A DNA stretch of 64,000 nt from Bin87 sp965220265 (lineage in GTDB: Bacteria; Chloroflexota; Dehalococcoidia; Lucifugimonadales; UBA3495), in assembly GCA_965220265.1 (NCBI GenBank), contig CBDCPM010000004.1, positions 124,001-188,000 of the forward strand, in the 5' to 3' direction. Both the position numbers and the translations under genes were made by a program. Shown here one piece after another: positions 33,911-42,359 of this stretch (its first letter is position 1; the number at the start of each line of letters is the position of its first letter). Below the pieces are notes generated by a model. The model ran no database searches and was not told the DNA's origin. It saw nothing but the letters and a program-made list of their open reading frames with translations.

Positions 33911-35032
33911 TTAGAAGGGAAGGTGCTCTGCGATGTCGTTCTCGGTGCGGAATGGGCCCCATTCCCGCGGCACGTTGAGGAGGCGATTCTCCAGATCGTC
34001 GACGCTGTTCTGGCCGCAGTAGGCCATGGCGCGGTTGAATTCCTCGCGGAGGAGTTCCAGCATGTGGTGGACGCCCTCGGCTCCGTTGACGGCGAGGGCC
34101 CAGTAGAGGGGCCGGCCCACCGCGACCGCCTTGGCTCCCAAAGCCAGAGCCTTGAGCACATCGCTGCCACGACGCACGCCGGAGTCGACGTAGACCTCGG
34201 CTTTGTCCCCGCAGGCGGCGACGATTTCGGGCACCATTTCGATGCTGGACATGGTGCTATCGAGCTGGCGACCACCGTGAGTAGAGACCAAGACTCCGTT
34301 GACGCCGTGGTCGACAGCCATACGAGCGTCTTCGGCGACGCGAACCCCTTTGAGCACGAGAGGAAGGTCGGTAAGGCCGCGGAGCCAATCGATTTCGTCC
34401 CAAGTCAGCGGGGGAGACTGAGGCATTTCCCAACGGGGTGATTCGTCGGTTCCGCTGACCGCGGCCAATTGGTCTTGCTGCGCACGGAAGTTGCCGAGTT
34501 CGCCGGGCCGCTCATAACGGTTACGAATGTCCCGTTCCTTGGGGCTCGGGGCGGGAGTGTCGACGGTGAGGACGATGGCGCGGAAGCCGGCGGCCTCAGC
34601 GCGCTTGACCAAGTTTTCGGTGATGTCGTAGCCGCGGTGGTAAAGCTGGAACCACAGAGGGCCGGTGCCCGCCTCCGCGATCTCCTCCATACTACAGTTG
34701 GACGAGGTGCTGCACATCATCAGGGTGTTGGACATGCCGGCACCGCGAGCAGTTGCGCACTCGGCCTCGGGATGGGCGTTGCCGTGGCCACCGGCGGGGG
34801 AGATCATTACGGGGAAGCTGATGTCCTGGCCGAGGACGGTGGTGGAGACCTTGCGCTCGGTAGTGTCGCGCATGAAACGCGGGCGCAGGGTCAGAGCTTC
34901 GAAAGCGGAACGATTACGGGCGGTGGTGAATTCGTCCATCGAACCGGCTTCGATGAACTCCCAGTTGTTGTGGGGCAACACCTGTTTCGCCCGAGCCTCG
35001 TAGTCGTAAAGGTTAATGGGGTCCATTCTCAT
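33911..35032 (-). CDS. FMN-dependent alpha-hydroxy-acid dehydrogenase/oxidase
   Basis: 373 residues of the lactate/glycolate oxidase family (TIM barrel). The N-terminal tyrosine region is NLYDYEARAKQVLP. PVMISPAGGHGNAHPEAE and WFQLYHRGYD contact FMN. The active-site histidine is in STHGGRQLD (SNHGGRQLD in most relatives), and the arginine motif is DSGVRRGSDVLKALALGAKAV. It oxidises a 2-hydroxy acid to a 2-oxo acid. Together with LutBC and glycerate kinase it points to hydroxy-acid use. An extended -10 lies upstream. Confidence 0.9.
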   Translation of the reverse strand: MRMDPINLYDYEARAKQVLPHNNWEFIEAGSMDEFTTARNRSAFEALTLRPRFMRDTTERKVSTTVLGQDISFPVMISPAGGHGNAHPEAECATARGAGMSNTLMMCSTSSNCSMEEIAEAGTGPLWFQLYHRGYDITENLVKRAEAAGFRAIVLTVDTPAPSPKERDIRNRYERPGELGNFRAQQDQLAAVSGTDESPRWEMPQSPPLTWDEIDWLRGLTDLPLVLKGVRVAEDARMAVDHGVNGVLVSTHGGRQLDSTMSSIEMVPEIVAACGDKAEVYVDSGVRRGSDVLKALALGAKAVAVGRPLYWALAVNGAEGVHHMLELLREEFNRAMAYCGQNSVDDLENRLLNVPREWGPFRTENDIAEHLPF

Positions 35033-35084
35033 GGGGATACTCCGGGCGTTGACTGGATCGGGAAGTCAACTGTTGGGATGCCGC

Positions 35085-35093
35085 AGAGTAGCA
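35085..35093 (-). promoter_or_regulatory. extended -10 promoter of the hydroxyacid dehydrogenase
   Basis: TGCTACTCT on the minus strand, just after the stop of the upstream gene and about 52 bases before ATG 35032. Confidence 0.45.
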
Positions 35094-35582
35094 TCACAGG
35101 TTTAGCCTGACAATAGCATCGGCGACGTCCGGGAGCATTCTGTACTCGTCGGCCTGCGAGTCGAAAGACATTGGGTGGGGCAGGGACACATTGTGAACGC
35201 GCCGGATCCGTCTCACGGCGTGCCCTTGCGAAGAAAGGCGGCCGGACAGTTGGCGCACGGTCAGGTGCATTTCTTCCAGCAAAGCCTGGCGAGACAGAAC
35301 GTAGCCCGCGCTTTGGGCAACTCTTTGATAGATTTCCCTGGCATCAGCGGCCAAGAAGCCCCAAAAAGTTCGGACATGTTCAATGGTCCAACGACCTTCA
35401 GGGACGGGTGACGACGCGCTTGGCTGGACATCGTCAGGAGATTCCGCGGGCACGGTCACCACGGATGTTTCGGTATTTTGAACAACAGGCAAAGGGACAG
35501 CAGCATCTCCGACCGCAAGTTGTCGCATCGCAACGATCACTTCATCGGCATCGCCTTCAAATGTCAGGGCAACCTTTACCAT
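35094..35582 (-). CDS. hypothetical protein with possible winged-helix C-terminal half
   Basis: 162 residues. Residues 1-25 look like a beta-alpha unit (VKVALTFEGDADEVIVAM), then a Pro/Ser/Val-rich linker (~30-62), then a helical region (WTIEHVRTFWGFLAADAREIY, LSRQALLEEMHLTVRQLSGRL) with the spacing of a helix-turn-helix. GAGGTGA is well placed before the ATG, and an extended -10 lies 32 bases further up, so the gene is real. It may be a small DNA-binding regulator; no family recognised. Confidence 0.65.
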   Translation of the reverse strand: MVKVALTFEGDADEVIVAMRQLAVGDAAVPLPVVQNTETSVVTVPAESPDDVQPSASSPVPEGRWTIEHVRTFWGFLAADAREIYQRVAQSAGYVLSRQALLEEMHLTVRQLSGRLSSQGHAVRRIRRVHNVSLPHPMSFDSQADEYRMLPDVADAIVRLNL

Positions 35583-35613
35583 TGTTTCACCTCGCGGTGT
35601 CAGTTCCGCGACA

Positions 35614-35622
35614 AGTCTAACA
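35614..35622 (-). promoter_or_regulatory. extended -10 promoter
   Basis: TGTTAGACT on the minus strand, 32 bases before ATG 35582. Confidence 0.5.
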
Positions 35623-35690
35623 CATTATTACGAGGGGTCAACATACGCTTTAGGTGTTGGTCGGATAGACGACTGTAGTAGTGTAAAACC

Positions 35691-35719
35691 AAAAAGGGCG
35701 GGTTGTTGAACCCGCCCTT
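35691..35719 (-). terminator. rho-independent terminator of the 2-oxoacid oxidoreductase operon
   Basis: On the minus strand AAGGGCGGGTT pairs with AACCCGCCCTT around a 4-base loop, followed by a T-run (TTTTTGG). It lies 34 bases after the stop of the beta-subunit gene. Confidence 0.88.
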
Positions 35720-35752
35720 GAACAACGTTGGCTTGAAAAGGCCGACTTGCGG

Positions 35753-36751
35753 CTACTCTCCTTCGTCGTGGGGGCCGAAGGGGACGATGCCCGGAATCCA
35801 CCATTTCTCCCAAGTCTCGTCGATGCGATCCTGGAAGAACTTGAGGTCTTCCTCGTTGAGGTGGGCGAAGCGGCCCTGGCGCTGGAGGTAATCCGTGACG
35901 GGCTTGCGCTTCCGGATGCCACGGGAGATGGCGCGCGAGGGTCCGTTAAGGATCAGTTCGTTGTCGACGATCTCGTACTGCACCCAGATGCCAGTTTCCA
36001 CAGCAAGCATACCCAACTCGTGGGAGTACTTGGGGTCGTAGTCCCAGCCCTTGGGGCACGGGTCAATGCTGTGGATGAAGGTCGGGCCGCCAATGGTGAG
36101 GGCGCGCCGGATCTTGTTGGTGAAGTCTGGGCCGTAGGACCCGCAGGCGGTGGCGATGTAGCGGACGTCAGGATGGCCCGCGGCCAGCATGGGGACGGTG
36201 TTCTTCTTCCAGCGGCGGTTCATGATGCGGTGAACCTTACCCGGAGGGGAGAAGGTGGAGTTTGCGCCCCAAGGGCTGGAGCCGGACACCTGAATGTCGG
36301 TGTTGGCGTAGGACTCGTTGTCGTAGCACAGGATGAGGAGGTTGTACTCATCGTGCTGCAGAGCAGCAGAGATGGCGGACAGTCCCATGTCCACACCACC
36401 ACCATCACCACAGAAGGCGATGACATTGATGGGTTCTTCCTTCATCTTGCCTTTACGCATGAGCGAGGCCAAGCCGGCGGCGGTGCCAGTAGCAGCGGAG
36501 CCGCTGGAGCCGAGCTGGGTGTGCATCCACGGCACGACCCACGGGGTGCTGTAGTAGGTGGTGTTGGCCACGTACATGCAACCGGTGCTACCCACCACGA
36601 TCGTGCGGGGGCCGGCGGCCTTGATCATGAGGCGCATCACGAGGGCGGATTCGCAGCCCTGGCAGGTGCGGTGCCCGGAGGTAAAGCCTTCGAACACCGG
36701 GATCTGCTTGACGCCCCTAACTTGGGGAAGGTCTTGAGTCATGGTAGTCAT
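35753..36751 (-). CDS. porB: 2-oxoacid:ferredoxin oxidoreductase, beta (TPP) subunit
   Basis: 332 residues. The thiamine diphosphate motif is FCGDGGGVDMG followed by LCYDNESYANTD. HRTCQGCESALVMRL and VGSTGCMYV are the N-terminal cysteine segments that bind a 4Fe-4S cluster in pyruvate:ferredoxin oxidoreductases, and a further cysteine occurs in ATACGSYGPDF. ATG 36751 is preferred (AGGAG at a good distance). The gene is last in the order gamma-delta, alpha, beta. With its partners it oxidises pyruvate or another 2-oxo acid to acyl-CoA and CO2 with ferredoxin. Confidence 0.92.
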   Translation of the reverse strand: MTTMTQDLPQVRGVKQIPVFEGFTSGHRTCQGCESALVMRLMIKAAGPRTIVVGSTGCMYVANTTYYSTPWVVPWMHTQLGSSGSAATGTAAGLASLMRKGKMKEEPINVIAFCGDGGGVDMGLSAISAALQHDEYNLLILCYDNESYANTDIQVSGSSPWGANSTFSPPGKVHRIMNRRWKKNTVPMLAAGHPDVRYIATACGSYGPDFTNKIRRALTIGGPTFIHSIDPCPKGWDYDPKYSHELGMLAVETGIWVQYEIVDNELILNGPSRAISRGIRKRKPVTDYLQRQGRFAHLNEEDLKFFQDRIDETWEKWWIPGIVPFGPHDEGE

Positions 36752-36761
36752 AGCGGCACTC

Positions 36762-37991
36762 CTAATCGCGCACACCAATCCAGGTGTTTTCTTGCTCGAC
36801 CCGTCCGGAGTCGATTGAGTCCTGGACCATGGAGGTCATCTCTTCCACGTCGCGGACCAAGATTTCCCGGCCGCCGAGGCCGGCGATAAAGCTCTGCATG
36901 AGCGGGCGGTCGTCCAAGGTGTACAGGGCGGAACGGATCTCGTTGAACAGCACGCCGCCATAGGAGGGCGAGCCGTAAGAGTAGTCTCGGTCGACGACGC
37001 CGACGGCCTTGCAGTGACTGAGGGCTTCACGGATCTCGTCGGTGGCGAAGGGGCGGAAGAACTTGACACGGACGAAGCCGACCTTTTTGCCCTGCTCGCG
37101 CATGCGGCGAACGGCGACACGGACGGGCATGGCGAGAGTGCCCATGCCGACCAATACGATATCGGCGTCCTCGGTCATGTACTCTTCGATGAATGGGCTG
37201 TCGTCGCCGCGGCCGAAGAATTGCTTGAACTCGTCGTAGGCTTCCCGGATAACATCACTGCTGCGGCGCATGGCGTCGTCGGTCTGGCGACGAATTTCCA
37301 TGAGCCAGTCCTCGTTGACCTGCGGCGCAACGGTAATGGGGTTGTCGGGATGCAGTTGGAGGCGGCCCCGGTCGTACTGAGGCAGGAACTGGTCAACCTG
37401 CTCCTGGGTGGGCACGTGCACGATGGCCTGGGAGTGGGTAAGGAAGGAGCCGTCGCAGGAGATGGCCATGGGCAAGAAGACTCGCGGGTCTTCGGCGATA
37501 CGCCAAGCGAGGAGGGCGATGTCCAAGGCCTCCTGGGCCGTTCCGACCCAATAGAGCATCCAGCCGAGGTCGCGCACGGCCATGGCGTCGTTGTGTTCGA
37601 CACCGAAAGCACCCGGATCGTCGAGGGCACGGTTACCGACCATTGCGACGACGGGGAGGCGGAGGCCAGCGGTTACAGTGATGGCCTCAAAGGCGTAGAA
37701 CCAGCCCACGCCACTGGACCCGCAGAAGGTGCGGGCACCGACGGCGGAGGCGTGCTTGACGATTTCGAACTGGGAGTGCTCGCTCTCGGCGACGATGAAG
37801 TCACAGTCGAGAGCGCCGTCTGCCTTGAGCTTGGACACGTATTGCATGACTGTGTCGTAGGGCCGGATGGGGTAAGCGGTGATCACGTCGACGTCGGCGA
37901 GGGAGCAAGCGATAGCAATGGCTTCGCTGCCACTGATGAGCTCTTCGCGCTCCTGAGGACGCTCGGTCTGGGGGAGTGTTTCGGTGGCCAT
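36762..37991 (-). CDS. porA: 2-oxoacid:ferredoxin oxidoreductase, alpha subunit
   Basis: 409 residues. LISGSEAIAIACSLADVDVITAYPIRP is the pyrimidine-binding domain, VAESEHSQFEIVKHASAVGA carries the cofactor-activating Glu, and the C-terminal transketolase-like domain has VLVGMGTL and VGVVDRDYSYG. A short acidic N-terminus precedes it. The ATG shares one base with the stop of the gamma-delta gene (TGATG), so translation is coupled. Substrate not certain; pyruvate is the simplest reading. Confidence 0.92.
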   Translation of the reverse strand: MATETLPQTERPQEREELISGSEAIAIACSLADVDVITAYPIRPYDTVMQYVSKLKADGALDCDFIVAESEHSQFEIVKHASAVGARTFCGSSGVGWFYAFEAITVTAGLRLPVVAMVGNRALDDPGAFGVEHNDAMAVRDLGWMLYWVGTAQEALDIALLAWRIAEDPRVFLPMAISCDGSFLTHSQAIVHVPTQEQVDQFLPQYDRGRLQLHPDNPITVAPQVNEDWLMEIRRQTDDAMRRSSDVIREAYDEFKQFFGRGDDSPFIEEYMTEDADIVLVGMGTLAMPVRVAVRRMREQGKKVGFVRVKFFRPFATDEIREALSHCKAVGVVDRDYSYGSPSYGGVLFNEIRSALYTLDDRPLMQSFIAGLGGREILVRDVEEMTSMVQDSIDSGRVEQENTWIGVRD

Positions 37992-39163
37992 CAGTCATCG
38001 TCTCCGGTGAGGGCAACTTCGGACTCGGCTTCGTATTTGCCGGGGCTGCGATAGCCGTGACTCCGTTCGGAGTCGGCGTCGCTGGCTTTCTGGACCTGGA
38101 TGAGCTCGGTCATCCACTTGTCGTAGCCGTCCTTGTCACGGGTCCAGTGTTCCCATTGGCTGTTGTTGTCGTTGAACTCGGCCTCGTTGACCATGGTGAT
38201 GCAGTCGGGCACCGGGCAGACCGCTTCGCACACGGCGCAGCCGCAGCAGGCCTCCATGTTGGCGTCGTAGAGGTCGTCAGGAGTCACGTCGAAACAAGTA
38301 TCGGGACACTGGAGCCAGCACAGAGTGCACTTGATGCAGGTCTCGAAGTTGATGACGGGGCGCATGGAGCGCGTGCTGAACTTCTTGAAGACCGCGTTGC
38401 GGACGGGCTCGTAGCCCTCGTTGCCGCCGCGGAAGCCGCCGCCCGGCTCAATACTCTTGATGACCAGACCTTCTTCCATTTCGTGCCAACCAGGGAGTTC
38501 AAAGCTGAAGGGAGTGTCGTCGTTGCCTTCGCCAGGTTCCACCGGGCGCGAGGCGAGACGGTCGAAAGAATTGCGAGCGGAGGTCTGCTTGAGGTCACCC
38601 CAACCCTGGTCGTCGATAGCGGCGACCATGGAATCGAGGCTAACCAACTCGGGGCAAGCCTTAGCAAGAGCACCGAGGATACGAGCGTCAGTGTGGTCGT
38701 CCTTGTACACCCAGAGGCCGGAGAAACTGGTGGACGCGGGCACGATGGCGAGGTTGTAGGCGGTGTCCTTCTGATGGATATCTTCGATCAGAGCGTCAGC
38801 CTCCTGACGGGAGGTAACGATTACGGTTCCACCGGACTTAGTCAGGGCATTGATGGGCTGCAAGCCGTACCAGGCCCAGGACTCGATGCCCTTGCACATG
38901 GTGTCGTCGACGTTGATGGTAACGTCAACCTCGCGGGCCTCATAAACGGCCAGGTTTTCTTCGAGTTCTTCGGGGCTGTCGGACACGATGGCGAACTGTT
39001 TGGCGGGAATGCCGTTGCGTTCAGGGGAGTCGCCGTAGCGGCCGAAAGCGGTACCTATTTTGCCTTCCTTACGGGCGGCAAAAACGATGGTGCGGACGAT
39101 GTTCCGGGCCAGAGTTTTTTGAAAAATCCCCCGGTACACCACCTCCACTGCCACTGTGCTCAT
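37991..39163 (-). CDS. 2-oxoacid:ferredoxin oxidoreductase, fused gamma and delta subunits
   Basis: 390 residues: a gamma domain (residues 1-~190, VVYRGIFQKTLARNIVRT, then a Rossmann-like domain), a linker, and a delta (ferredoxin) domain with two 4Fe-4S motifs, CIKCTLCWLQCPDTC and CCGCAVCEAVCPVPDC (~275-325), and a charged tail. In many organisms gamma and delta are separate genes. The promoter is a perfect extended -10 at 39196-39204, and GAGGAGG precedes the ATG. This is the first gene of the operon. Confidence 0.9.
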   Translation of the reverse strand: MSTVAVEVVYRGIFQKTLARNIVRTIVFAARKEGKIGTAFGRYGDSPERNGIPAKQFAIVSDSPEELEENLAVYEAREVDVTINVDDTMCKGIESWAWYGLQPINALTKSGGTVIVTSRQEADALIEDIHQKDTAYNLAIVPASTSFSGLWVYKDDHTDARILGALAKACPELVSLDSMVAAIDDQGWGDLKQTSARNSFDRLASRPVEPGEGNDDTPFSFELPGWHEMEEGLVIKSIEPGGGFRGGNEGYEPVRNAVFKKFSTRSMRPVINFETCIKCTLCWLQCPDTCFDVTPDDLYDANMEACCGCAVCEAVCPVPDCITMVNEAEFNDNNSQWEHWTRDKDGYDKWMTELIQVQKASDADSERSHGYRSPGKYEAESEVALTGDDD

Positions 39164-39195
39164 TTTGGGGAGGCCTCCTCGGTGATTGATGCGGC

Positions 39196-39204
39196 ATTAT
39201 AGCA
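39196..39204 (-). promoter_or_regulatory. extended -10 promoter of the por operon
   Basis: TGCTATAAT on the minus strand, a perfect extended -10. The transcript would begin near 39189, leaving a leader of about 26 bases with GAGGAGG before ATG 39163. Confidence 0.75.
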
Positions 39205-39259
39205 TGGGGATGTTGCCATCGTTGGCGGCATCTCCCTGCGATCAGGTTGAGTAACGAGG

Positions 39260-39751
39260 TCAGTGTCCTCCGCCGCCCTCTGGAGCGTTCAACAAGCCCG
39301 CGATGTTTGTCACGCCCGGCTGCCTGGTGATGTCATCCGACACAGTAAGGATATGCGCATTGACATGTTCTTGGAATCTCACCAAAGTTTTAACGATTCC
39401 GTGTGGGATCATAACAGCGAATCTCATCGTGTAATCAGTTCGGAATGCGACCGCGATAACGTGGTCAAACCCTCCGAGATCGAGGTTCCGAATAGCGCTA
39501 AACTGGACGCGGTTCCTATCTTCTGCACGACTTTTGATCTGGTATCGAGTACCGCGATCATCTATGGCGTCGTAGGCTGATTGAGAATTGGATTGCATTC
39601 GCAAACCAAGGCGATTGCATACCAACCACTCTACGAAATCTCCTATAGGGTTATTCCGAGACTTGACGACACCGCGTCGAAGCAGCTCGTCTATCACCGC
39701 CCCGTGGAGACGGAGTAATTCGATCTCCGGCATCGCGTTTAGTTCTTGCAT
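39260..39751 (-). CDS. PD-(D/E)XK nuclease-like protein (DUF6998-type), orphan
   Basis: 163 residues. The segment NPIGDFVEWLVCNRLGL, then YDAIDDRGTRYQIKSRAEDRN and FDHVIAVAF has the order of a PD-(D/E)XK nuclease fold: a Glu in the first helix, an Asp, then Q-x-K. Relatives are small restriction-endonuclease-like proteins often linked to restriction or mobile DNA. No methylase is nearby. ATG 39751 is chosen: GAGGTGG is eight bases upstream inside a tandemly repeated leader. Nuclease activity is inferred. Confidence 0.65.
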   Translation of the reverse strand: MQELNAMPEIELLRLHGAVIDELLRRGVVKSRNNPIGDFVEWLVCNRLGLRMQSNSQSAYDAIDDRGTRYQIKSRAEDRNRVQFSAIRNLDLGGFDHVIAVAFRTDYTMRFAVMIPHGIVKTLVRFQEHVNAHILTVSDDITRQPGVTNIAGLLNAPEGGGGH

Positions 39752-39785
39752 CAAAATTTCCACCTCATCAAAATTTCCACCTCAT
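39752..39785 (-). repeat. perfect 17-bp tandem duplication of a ribosome-binding site and start codon
   Basis: On the minus strand ATGAGGTGGAAATTTTG occurs twice in direct succession just before ATG 39751. Each copy holds an SD-like GAGGTGG and an ATG that opens a five-codon frame (MRWKF) closed by a TGA that overlaps the next ATG. It may be a coupled leader or simply slipped replication. Confidence 0.9.
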
Positions 39786-39867
39786 GTTGTCAATTGACCG
39801 GTTCATTTGGCTTCGAGGAGCTTTGTTGGACGACCGCATTGCAACAGCGTTCCAAACCGCCGTTTAG

Positions 39868-39881
39868 TGCTATGTTACACT
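39868..39881 (+). promoter_or_regulatory. promoter of the TPP enzyme gene
   Basis: TGCTATGTT (39868-39876) overlapping TACACT (39876-39881) on the plus strand, with AAGGAG between it and ATG 39918. Confidence 0.5.
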
Positions 39882-39917
39882 GCCGGACGATTTACGCACG
39901 AAAAGGAGCGTTTGGCG

Positions 39918-41615
39918 ATGGCCCAGCGAATGAAGGCCGGGGAGGTGGTGATTGAGCTGCTGCGGCAGGAAGGGGTGAGCAAGATTTTCGGTATCGTGGG
40001 CTCGTCTTTCCTGGACGTACTGGACCCGCTTTACGACCGCGACGACATGGAGTTCGTTGGGGTGCGGCATGAGCAGGGCGCGGCATTGATGGCCGACGGG
40101 TACAGCCGGATTGCCGGTGCTCCGTCGGTCTGCCTGGTTACCAACGGGCCGGGCGTGCTGAACCTGACTTACGGCATCGCATCAGCGTATGTGGCGCACT
40201 CGCCGGTGGTGGTGCTGGCGCCGTCGGCTTCGCGGGACCACCAGCACCTGGACTCGACGCAGGAATTCGACCAGGTGGCGTTGTTTGAACCGATCACCAA
40301 AGCCAGCTTTTCCATCAACAAAGTAGAACGGCTGCCCGACGCGCTGCGGCAGGCATTCCGGATCGCAACATCGGGGAAGATGGGGCCGGTGCTGGTGGAC
40401 ATTCCACGGGACCTGCTGCCGGGAGCAGAGGTTGACGTGGACCTGATGGCACCTGAGGCGTATCGAACGGGACAAGGACGTTCGCGGGGAGACCGGGCGC
40501 AGGTTGAGGCGGCGGCACGGGAGATACTAGCGGCGAAACGGCCAGTGATCGTGGCCGGCGGCGGAGTGGAATGGAGCCTGGCTGACGGCGCAGTAGCACG
40601 GCTGTCAGTGCTGACTGGCGCGCCGATTGTCACGTCGTACGGGCGAGCGGACGCAGTTCCCAACGATCATCCCAATTATCTGGGGCACCTGGGACGCCTG
40701 GGGGCGCAGGAAGCGATCGACGCGACCCGTAATGCCGACGTGATCGTGGCGGCGGGAACACGGCTAGGTCAGTCAACGACGTTCTTTGACAACCGGTATA
40801 TACCGGCCGACGCGCGGATCGTGCATATCGAGATTGACCCGAAAGAGATCGGGAGGATCTATCCCATCGCGGTGGGCGTCGAGGGCGACGTGGGCGCGGT
40901 GGTGGAGGAGATCAGCGGGATCATCGCCGAGGCCGAGCTCAGGCCGGATCCGGAATGGACGAGCAGGGTGGCCGGATGGAACGCGGCGAGGGCTGCACGG
41001 CTGGCTGCAGAGGGAGAGCTAACCGGCGACTACATCAAGCCGCAGCGGGTGTACGCCGAGTTGCGGAAGGTCATGCCACGTAATGCCATCATCGCGCTGG
41101 ACGCGGGGTTGACGCCGAACTTCGGGCAGGACCGGCTGAACTACTACCAACCACGCAGCCTGATCATGGCGCTGGACCTGGGCGGATTGGGGTTCAGCTT
41201 CCCGGCTTCCATTGGGGCTAACTTTGCAGCGCCGGAGCGGCCGGTGGTGAATTTCAACGGCGACGGCGGATTCCTCTTTAATGCTCAGGAATTTGAGACC
41301 GCCGTGCGTTACGGGTTGAAGAACATCTCCGTGGTGTTGAACAACGACTGCTGGGGATCTGAAAAGGCGTACCAGAAGTACGCGTTCAACGAGCGGTACG
41401 TGGGTGCGGACACGGTGAACCCCCGGTTCGACAAGTATGCGGAGCTGTTCGGCGGGACCGGATTTTATGTCGACCGGCCGGAGGACATAACCGAGGTGTT
41501 CGCGCAGGCGCTGGCGGTGGACGGGCCGAGCATCATCGAGATACCGACGGATCCAGACGAGATGCCGAGACCGGCGCGGCTGGCCGAGGTGCAGGCGCCG
41601 GCGTCGGGTGGATAG
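39918..41615 (+). CDS. TPP-dependent enzyme, acetolactate synthase / sulfoacetaldehyde acetyltransferase-like
   Basis: 565 residues with pyrimidine, central and TPP-binding domains: GEVVIELLRQEGVSKIFGIVG, the catalytic Glu in GVRHEQGAALMADGYSR, central VIVAGGGVEWS, and NFNGDGGFLFNAQEFETA followed by VLNNDCWGSEKAYQ for the cofactor. It differs from the enzyme at 11854, so the two are not recent duplicates. Possible reactions are acetolactate formation or cleavage of a 2-oxo acid or acyl-CoA substrate; no small regulatory subunit follows. AAGGAG precedes ATG 39918. Confidence 0.85.
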   Translation: MAQRMKAGEVVIELLRQEGVSKIFGIVGSSFLDVLDPLYDRDDMEFVGVRHEQGAALMADGYSRIAGAPSVCLVTNGPGVLNLTYGIASAYVAHSPVVVLAPSASRDHQHLDSTQEFDQVALFEPITKASFSINKVERLPDALRQAFRIATSGKMGPVLVDIPRDLLPGAEVDVDLMAPEAYRTGQGRSRGDRAQVEAAAREILAAKRPVIVAGGGVEWSLADGAVARLSVLTGAPIVTSYGRADAVPNDHPNYLGHLGRLGAQEAIDATRNADVIVAAGTRLGQSTTFFDNRYIPADARIVHIEIDPKEIGRIYPIAVGVEGDVGAVVEEISGIIAEAELRPDPEWTSRVAGWNAARAARLAAEGELTGDYIKPQRVYAELRKVMPRNAIIALDAGLTPNFGQDRLNYYQPRSLIMALDLGGLGFSFPASIGANFAAPERPVVNFNGDGGFLFNAQEFETAVRYGLKNISVVLNNDCWGSEKAYQKYAFNERYVGADTVNPRFDKYAELFGGTGFYVDRPEDITEVFAQALAVDGPSIIEIPTDPDEMPRPARLAEVQAPASGG

Positions 41616-41620
41616 TGATC

Positions 41621-41965
41621 ATGGCGACCTACGACATCATCAAGCCGACAGACGTTGACATTACGGGCAACGCAATCGTCATCAACTGGGATGACGGGCA
41701 CCGGGGGATCTATCCGCACCGGATGCTGAGACTGCGCTGCCCGTGCGCGTCGTGCGTGGAGGAGATGACGGGGCGGGCGTTGCTGAGCCCGGACAGCGTG
41801 GCGCAGGACGTACGGGCGTTGGACCAGATGGCAGTAGGACAGTACGCGCTCCAGTTCCTGTGGAGCGATACGCACTACACCGGCATCTACACGTACCGAG
41901 CGCTGCGAGCGGCCTGCACGTGCATCGCTTGCAACGAGGAACGGGCACGATCGGGCGGAGACTGA
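41621..41965 (+). CDS. DUF971 / gamma-butyrobetaine hydroxylase N-terminal-like protein
   Basis: 114 residues of the GBBH-like_N family: ITGNAIVINWDDGHRGIYPHRMLRLRCPCASCVEEMTGR, then a second half ending CTCIACNEERARSG. Cysteines in RCPCASC and CTCIACN could bind a metal (zinc or Fe-S); members are linked to Fe-S or Mrp proteins in other genomes, and their exact role is unknown. The preferred start is ATG 41621; a GTG at 41615 overlaps the stop of the TPP gene and would couple the two. Confidence 0.85.
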   Translation: MATYDIIKPTDVDITGNAIVINWDDGHRGIYPHRMLRLRCPCASCVEEMTGRALLSPDSVAQDVRALDQMAVGQYALQFLWSDTHYTGIYTYRALRAACTCIACNEERARSGGD

Positions 41966-42016
41966 ACCGGGGCAGAGTCGAAACCCGCCCCGGGTTCGAG
42001 ATCCGCACTATGGCGA

Positions 42017-42241
42017 TCAGGCGGTTGGCGCGCCGTCCGTGCTACGGCCGCGGAAGGTGCCGGGCCGGTTGCGCAGTTTGGGCGACGTAAACGTGTCGGA
42101 CTTGAAGGAAAAGTTGGAAATCTGGCGGGTGGCTGGCTGGCCGCACGACTTGCAGTCGATGGGGTCGTCGGCGCGAGACACGGGCCGGATGGACTCCAAG
42201 TCGGCGCCACAATCAGCACAGTGATACTCGTAGATTGGCAT
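42017..42241 (-). CDS. FmdB-type zinc-ribbon protein
   Basis: 74 residues. MPIYEYHCADCGADLE and CKSCGQPATRQI give two CxxC pairs, the FmdB zinc ribbon, followed by a basic unstructured tail. Members occur in many bacteria as putative regulators or zinc-binding accessory proteins. AGGAGG six bases before ATG 42241 fixes the start. TATAAT and TAGAAT boxes lie upstream at 42260-42270 (minus). Confidence 0.88.
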   Translation of the reverse strand: MPIYEYHCADCGADLESIRPVSRADDPIDCKSCGQPATRQISNFSFKSDTFTSPKLRNRPGTFRGRSTDGAPTA

Positions 42242-42259
42242 AGACACCTCCTGTTGCGG

Positions 42260-42270
42260 ATTATATTCTA
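42260..42270 (-). promoter_or_regulatory. -10 boxes of the FmdB-like gene
   Basis: Overlapping TAGAAT (42270-42265) and TATAAT (42265-42260) on the minus strand, about 20 bases before ATG 42241. Confidence 0.5.
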
Positions 42271-42359
42271 ACTGCGGGGGTCCACACTAGGGCGAGTGTG
42301 CCGCACGCGGCAACCCTGAAAAGGGACGATGAAAGTCCGGTTTTGAAAGGAACACAAGC

